A program made the position numbers and the translations under genes. 64,000 nucleotides of DNA from Ruegeria arenilitoris (GTDB lineage Bacteria; Pseudomonadota; Alphaproteobacteria; Rhodobacterales; Rhodobacteraceae), in contig NZ_WPZO01000001.1 of assembly GCF_013031355.1 (NCBI RefSeq), forward strand, positions 124,001 to 188,000, read 5' to 3'. Below, piece after piece: positions 60,487 to 64,000 of the stretch; positions within the stretch are counted from its first letter, which is position 1; every line of letters begins with the position of its first letter. The notes below the pieces were generated by a model. It worked only from the letters and a program-made list of their open reading frames with translations, had not been told where the DNA came from and searched no databases.

Positions 60487-61737
60487 ATGGCAGCTCCGGC
60501 GCAGAACCTCAGGATCAATGGCGACAGGTTGTGGGACAGTCTGATGGAGATGGCCAAGATCGGCCCCGGTGTGGCGGGTGGCAACAATCGCCAGACCCTG
60601 ACGGATGAGGATGGCGAAGGGCGCGCGTTGTTCCAGAAATGGTGTGAGGATGCGGGTTGCACGATGGGGCTGGACCAGATGGGCAACATGTTTGCCCGCC
60701 GCGAGGGTACTGACCCCGAGGCACTGCCGGTCTATGTTGGCTCGCACCTGGACACGCAGCCGACGGGCGGAAAGTATGACGGAGTGTTAGGTGTTCTGGG
60801 CGGTTTGGAAGTTCTCCGCACGTTGAACGATCTGGGGATCAAGACCAAACACCCGATTGTGGCCACGAACTGGACCAACGAAGAGGGCACGCGTTATGCG
60901 CCGGCGATGTTGTCTTCGGGCGTGTTTGCTGGGGTGCACACTCAGGATTGGGCCTATGACCGAGAGGATGCCGAAGGCAAGAAATTCGGCGATGAGCTGC
61001 AGCGCATCGGCTGGCGGGGCGACGAGGAGGTCGGTGCCCGCAAGATGCACGCCTTTTTTGAGCTGCATATCGAACAAGGGCCGATCCTTGAGGCCGAGGG
61101 AAAAGATATCGGTGTTGTCACTCACGGGCAGGGCCTGAGCTGGACGCAGGTCACGGTGACGGGCAAGGACGCCCATACCGGCTCGACCCCGATGCCGATG
61201 CGCAAGAATGCCGGGCTGGCGATGGCGCGGATTCTTGAGAAGGTGGACGAGATTGCGTGGTCAAATGCGCCGCATGCCGTTGGTGCGGCTGGGCATATCG
61301 ACGTCTATCCGAACTCGCGCAATGTGATCCCGGGCAAGGTGGTGTTCACGGTCGATTTCCGTTCGCCTGATCTGGATGTGATCACCGATATGGAGAACCG
61401 CCTGCGTGTCGCCGCCCAGGAAATCATTGATGAGATGGGTCTGCAGATCGAGTTTGAGAAGGTCGGCGGTTTTGATCCGGTGAAATTCGACGACGGCTGC
61501 GTCGCCGCCGTGCGGAATGCGGCCGAGCGGCTGGGTTATTCGCATCGGGACATCATCTCGGGCGCCGGGCATGATGCGTGCTGGATCAACCGCGTGGCGC
61601 CGACCGCTATGGTCATGTGCCCGTGCGTGGACGGGCTGAGCCACAATGAGGCCGAGGATATCAGCAAGGAATGGGCTGCGGCCGGGGCAGATGTTCTGTT
61701 TCATGCAGTCGTCGAGACGGCGGAAATCGTGGAATAG
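60487..61737 (+). CDS. N-carbamoyl-beta-alanine-type amidohydrolase (M20 family)
   Basis: A 416-residue Zn-dependent hydrolase of the beta-ureidopropionase / N-carbamoyl-L-amino-acid hydrolase group. Metal ligands are in VGSHLDTQPTGGKYDG, TNEEGTRY, and ELHIEQGPILE, with a late ligand in SGAGHDACW. It frees beta-alanine (or an amino acid) plus CO2 and ammonia from the carbamoyl product of dihydropyrimidinase. The start is ATG 60487 behind GGAAG; a frame from 60430 would begin within the RutR operator and is not used. It is the first gene of an operon with dihydropyrimidinase and an ABC transporter. Confidence 0.88.
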   Translation: MAAPAQNLRINGDRLWDSLMEMAKIGPGVAGGNNRQTLTDEDGEGRALFQKWCEDAGCTMGLDQMGNMFARREGTDPEALPVYVGSHLDTQPTGGKYDGVLGVLGGLEVLRTLNDLGIKTKHPIVATNWTNEEGTRYAPAMLSSGVFAGVHTQDWAYDREDAEGKKFGDELQRIGWRGDEEVGARKMHAFFELHIEQGPILEAEGKDIGVVTHGQGLSWTQVTVTGKDAHTGSTPMPMRKNAGLAMARILEKVDEIAWSNAPHAVGAAGHIDVYPNSRNVIPGKVVFTVDFRSPDLDVITDMENRLRVAAQEIIDEMGLQIEFEKVGGFDPVKFDDGCVAAVRNAAERLGYSHRDIISGAGHDACWINRVAPTAMVMCPCVDGLSHNEAEDISKEWAAAGADVLFHAVVETAEIVE

Positions 61738-61798
61738 GGGGCTCTGCCCCCGTCGCCCGTCGGGCGACACCCCCGGGATATTTTTGGCCAGATGAAGC
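61737..61798 (+). repeat. Palindromic REP-like element with GATATTTTTGGCCAGATGAAG tail
   Basis: Two successive stems, GGGGGC-TCT-GCCCCC (61737-61751) and GTCGCCC-GTC-GGGCGAC (61752-61768), precede CCCCGGGATATTTTTGGCCAGATG. I recall this combination as a frequent intergenic repeat in Roseobacter-group genomes. It fills the gap between the amidohydrolase and dihydropyrimidinase, and its first base lies in the stop codon. Confidence 0.6.
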
Positions 61799-61829
61799 AA
61801 GCGGCGCAGACCGCATCAGGGAGATTAAA

Positions 61830-63284
61830 ATGAGCACTGTTATCAAGAACGGGACCGTCGTGACCGCCGATCTGTCTTACAAGGCGGATGTTTTGGTGGA
61901 AGATGGTGTGATCACCGAGATCGGAATGGATCTGAAAGGTGACAAGGAACTGGATGCGACCGGGTGCTATGTCATGCCGGGCGGGATCGACCCGCACACC
62001 CATTTGGAAATGCCCTTCATGGGCACTTATTCCAGCGATGATTTTGAAAGCGGTACGCGTGCGGCTTTGGCTGGGGGCACCACAATGGTGGTGGATTTCG
62101 CACTGCCGAACCCCGGTGAGGGTCTGCTGGACGCGCTGAAGCGCTGGGATAACAAGTCGACGCGGGCGAATTGCGACTACTCGTTCCACATGGCGGTTAC
62201 ATGGTGGGGCGAGCAGGTGTTCGACGACATCAAAACGGTGATCGAGACGCGCGGCATCAACACGTTCAAGCACTTCATGGCCTATAAAGGCGCGCTGATG
62301 GTGAACGATGACGAGCTTTTTGCCTCGTTCAAGCGTCTGGCGGAGCTGGGTGGTATTGCCATGGTTCACGCCGAGAATGGTGACGTTGTGGCCGAGTTGC
62401 AGGCCAAGCTGATGGCCGAAGGCAACACTGGCCCCGAAGCGCATGCCTATTCGCGACCGCCGCAGGTGGAGGGTGAGGCCACCAACCGCGCCATTATGAT
62501 CGCCGACATGGCAGGTGTGCCGCTATACGTGGTGCATACGTCCTGCGAAGAGGCGCATGAGGCCATTCGCCGGGCCAAGATGAACGGCAAACGGGTGTGG
62601 GGGGAACCTCTGATCCAGCATCTGACACTGGATGAGAGCGAGTATTTCCACCACGATTGGGATCACGCGGCGCGGCGGGTAATGAGCCCTCCGTTCCGGA
62701 ACAAACAGCATCAGGACAGCCTGTGGAACGGTCTGCACTCGGGTACTCTCAGCGTTGTGGCGACCGACCATTGTGCCTTTACGACTGAGCAGAAGCGCTA
62801 TGGCGTGGGGGATTTCACCAAGATTCCGAATGGCACCGGTGGTTTGGAAGACCGGATGCCGATGCTGTGGACCCATGGGGTGAACACTGGACGGCTGACG
62901 ATGAACGAGTTCGTAGCGGTGACGTCAACAAACATCGCCAAGATCATGAATTGCTATCCGAAAAAGGGTGCGATCCTTGTCGGCGCAGATGCGGATATCG
63001 TGGTGTGGGATCCGGAAAAGACCAAGACGATTAGCGCGGACACACAGCAATCCTCGATCGACTATAACGTGTTCGAGGGCAAAGAGGTCAAAGGTCTGCC
63101 GCGCTTTACACTGACACGCGGTCAGGTGGCGGTGCATGACGGTGAAATTCGCACTCAGGAAGGGCATGGTGAGTTTGTCGCGCGCGAACCCAACGGTCAC
63201 GTGAACAAGGCGCTGAGCACCTGGAAAGAGCTGACCGCGCCGCGGCCGGTCGAGCGGACGGGTATCCCGGCGACGGGCGTCTGA
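61830..63284 (+). CDS. hydA: Dihydropyrimidinase
   Basis: A 484-residue amidohydrolase with a binuclear metal centre. DPHTHLEMP is the first metal-ligand pair; the carboxylated lysine is in FKHFMAYKGALM; further ligands are in MVHAENGD and VVHTSCEEA; and the catalytic Asp is in VVATDHCAFT. It opens dihydrouracil/dihydrothymine to N-carbamoyl-beta-alanine/aminoisobutyrate. The start ATG at 61830 follows GGGAG. It receives the product of PreT-PreA and hands it to the amidohydrolase upstream. It is operonic with both flanking genes. Confidence 0.94.
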   Translation: MSTVIKNGTVVTADLSYKADVLVEDGVITEIGMDLKGDKELDATGCYVMPGGIDPHTHLEMPFMGTYSSDDFESGTRAALAGGTTMVVDFALPNPGEGLLDALKRWDNKSTRANCDYSFHMAVTWWGEQVFDDIKTVIETRGINTFKHFMAYKGALMVNDDELFASFKRLAELGGIAMVHAENGDVVAELQAKLMAEGNTGPEAHAYSRPPQVEGEATNRAIMIADMAGVPLYVVHTSCEEAHEAIRRAKMNGKRVWGEPLIQHLTLDESEYFHHDWDHAARRVMSPPFRNKQHQDSLWNGLHSGTLSVVATDHCAFTTEQKRYGVGDFTKIPNGTGGLEDRMPMLWTHGVNTGRLTMNEFVAVTSTNIAKIMNCYPKKGAILVGADADIVVWDPEKTKTISADTQQSSIDYNVFEGKEVKGLPRFTLTRGQVAVHDGEIRTQEGHGEFVAREPNGHVNKALSTWKELTAPRPVERTGIPATGV

Positions 63285-63340
63285 TTGTGCGCGGGTCGTC
63301 CCCTGGACGGCCCAAAGCCCAACCTTTTCAAGGCAATGGA

Positions 63341-64000
63341 ATGAATACTGAAAGCACTACCCAGCCCGTGATCGAGGCAAGACAACTGGACCTTACTTTC
63401 CAAACAAATGATGGACCGGTTCACGCGTTGAAAGACGTAAATCTGACCATCGACAAAGGCGAGTTCGTCAGCTTCATCGGCCCCTCGGGCTGCGGCAAAA
63501 CCACCTTTCTGCGTTGTATCGCAGCACTGGAGACACCGACCGGAGGAGCGCTGACCGTCAATGGCATGACCCCGGACGAGGCACGGCGGAACCGTGCCTA
63601 TGGCTATGTGTTTCAGGCGGCGGGTCTTTATCCGTGGCGGACCATTGCCAAGAACATCAAGCTGCCGCTTGAGATCATGGGCTATTCGTCTGCCGAACAG
63701 GAAGAACGGGTAAGCAAGGTTCTGGACCTTGTTGATCTTGCAGGGTTTGGTGGCAAGTTCCCGTGGCAGCTGTCGGGCGGGATGCAGCAACGGGCCAGTA
63801 TCGCGCGGGCGTTGGCGTTCGATGCCGATATCCTGTTGATGGACGAACCCTTTGGCGCACTGGACGAGATCGTGCGCGACCACCTGAACGAACAGCTTTT
63901 GGCGCTGTGGGCAAGGACAGAGAAGACTATCGGCTTCGTAACGCACTCGATCCCCGAGGCGGTGTATCTCAGCACCAAGATCGTGGTGATGAGCCCGCGG
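63341..64000 (+). CDS. ABC transporter ATP-binding protein, start only (cut by window edge)
   Basis: The first 220 codons are seen; the frame runs off the right edge. Walker A is GPSGCGKT at 47-54, Gln92 is the Q-loop, LSGGMQQ at 144-150 is the signature, ILLMDE at 164-169 is Walker B, and His202 is the switch. This type (near NitT/TauT and ThiZ/SsuB groups) couples to single-span periplasmic-binding importers. Position in the pyrimidine operon suggests import of uracil/thymine, hydantoins or a pyrimidine derivative. It starts 56 bases after dihydropyrimidinase, behind AAGGCAATGGA. Confidence 0.9.
   Translation, partial: MNTESTTQPVIEARQLDLTFQTNDGPVHALKDVNLTIDKGEFVSFIGPSGCGKTTFLRCIAALETPTGGALTVNGMTPDEARRNRAYGYVFQAAGLYPWRTIAKNIKLPLEIMGYSSAEQEERVSKVLDLVDLAGFGGKFPWQLSGGMQQRASIARALAFDADILLMDEPFGALDEIVRDHLNEQLLALWARTEKTIGFVTHSIPEAVYLSTKIVVMSPR

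Noticed and set aside
61701..62444. Minus-strand frame opposite dihydropyrimidinase
   Set aside because: Shadow frame produced by high GC codon bias; the plus-strand gene has all catalytic motifs.

Overview
The window is GC-rich chromosomal DNA from an alphaproteobacterium of the order Rhodobacterales, most likely the Roseobacter group (Ruegeria/Phaeobacter-like). This rests on the gene families and their order: folP-glmM, the ilvC/Lrp pair, a single ctaD with the usual SUV3-type helicase / S4 / FdxA / CarD run, RpoH, DUF2244 and DUF6476 proteins, and split-subunit dihydropyrimidine dehydrogenase next to a RutR-type regulator and hydantoinases. There is no phage, insertion sequence, CRISPR array or rRNA operon. 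One tRNA gene (Leu, anticodon GAG) is present.

Layout. 1-6.7 kb: end of folP, glmM, a DMT exporter, ilvC divergent from two tandem Lrp/AsnC regulators, and a GntR/UTRA regulator divergent from a class V aminotransferase. 6.7-13.5 kb: UbiH-like monooxygenase, HAD nucleotidase, GntR/FCD regulator, a membrane glycosyltransferase with an N-terminal c-di-GMP-type MshEN domain, carA and yqeY. 13.5-20.5 kb: DUF2244, a DsbA-like isomerase, ctaD with an upstream perfect FNR box, HIT protein, a MerR regulator with a textbook operator in front of a CDF metal exporter, lipB, a FrnE-like oxidoreductase and tRNA-Leu. 20.6-26.7 kb: a five-gene glycan/sulfation locus (two paralogous GT2-like enzymes, an alpha/beta-hydrolase-like protein, a fucosyltransferase-like protein with a helical-repeat tail, a sulfotransferase-like protein). 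26.7-32.8 kb: DUF6476 and RluD genes that share their start-codon bases head to head, rpoH behind a sigma-32-type promoter, a fasciclin-RTX gene broken by one amber codon, a dipeptidase and a Gfo/Idh/MocA oxidoreductase.

32.8-38.4 kb: a DksA/TraR zinc-finger gene, a DMT transporter, then a decayed tandem duplication that holds the 3' end of pepF fused to a dead second copy of the DksA-like gene; next a Crp/Fnr regulator behind a perfect FNR box, then pepF, an alpha/beta hydrolase and an SCP2 protein. 38.5-44.4 kb: TPR protein, SUV3-like helicase, S4 protein, FdxA, CarD, and a voltage-gated-like potassium channel with a C-terminal zinc ribbon. 44.4-55.7 kb: cobS/cobT, a Kef-type antiporter, Lrp/hppD, a large orphan protein that looks like a fusion of GspL/PilM-like and PilP/GspC-like parts, a SIMPL protein, GNAT, O-acetylhomoserine sulfhydrylase and a GT8-like transferase.

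55.9-64 kb: a complete reductive pyrimidine degradation module: preT-preA (dihydropyrimidine dehydrogenase), a RutR-like TetR repressor, N-carbamoyl-beta-alanine-type amidohydrolase, dihydropyrimidinase and the first gene of an ABC importer. A perfect 16-bp RutR palindrome lies in the rutR/amidohydrolase gap and a degenerate version lies upstream of preT, so both halves are probably one regulon. Between them sits a lipoprotein gene with a lysine-glycine repeat tail.
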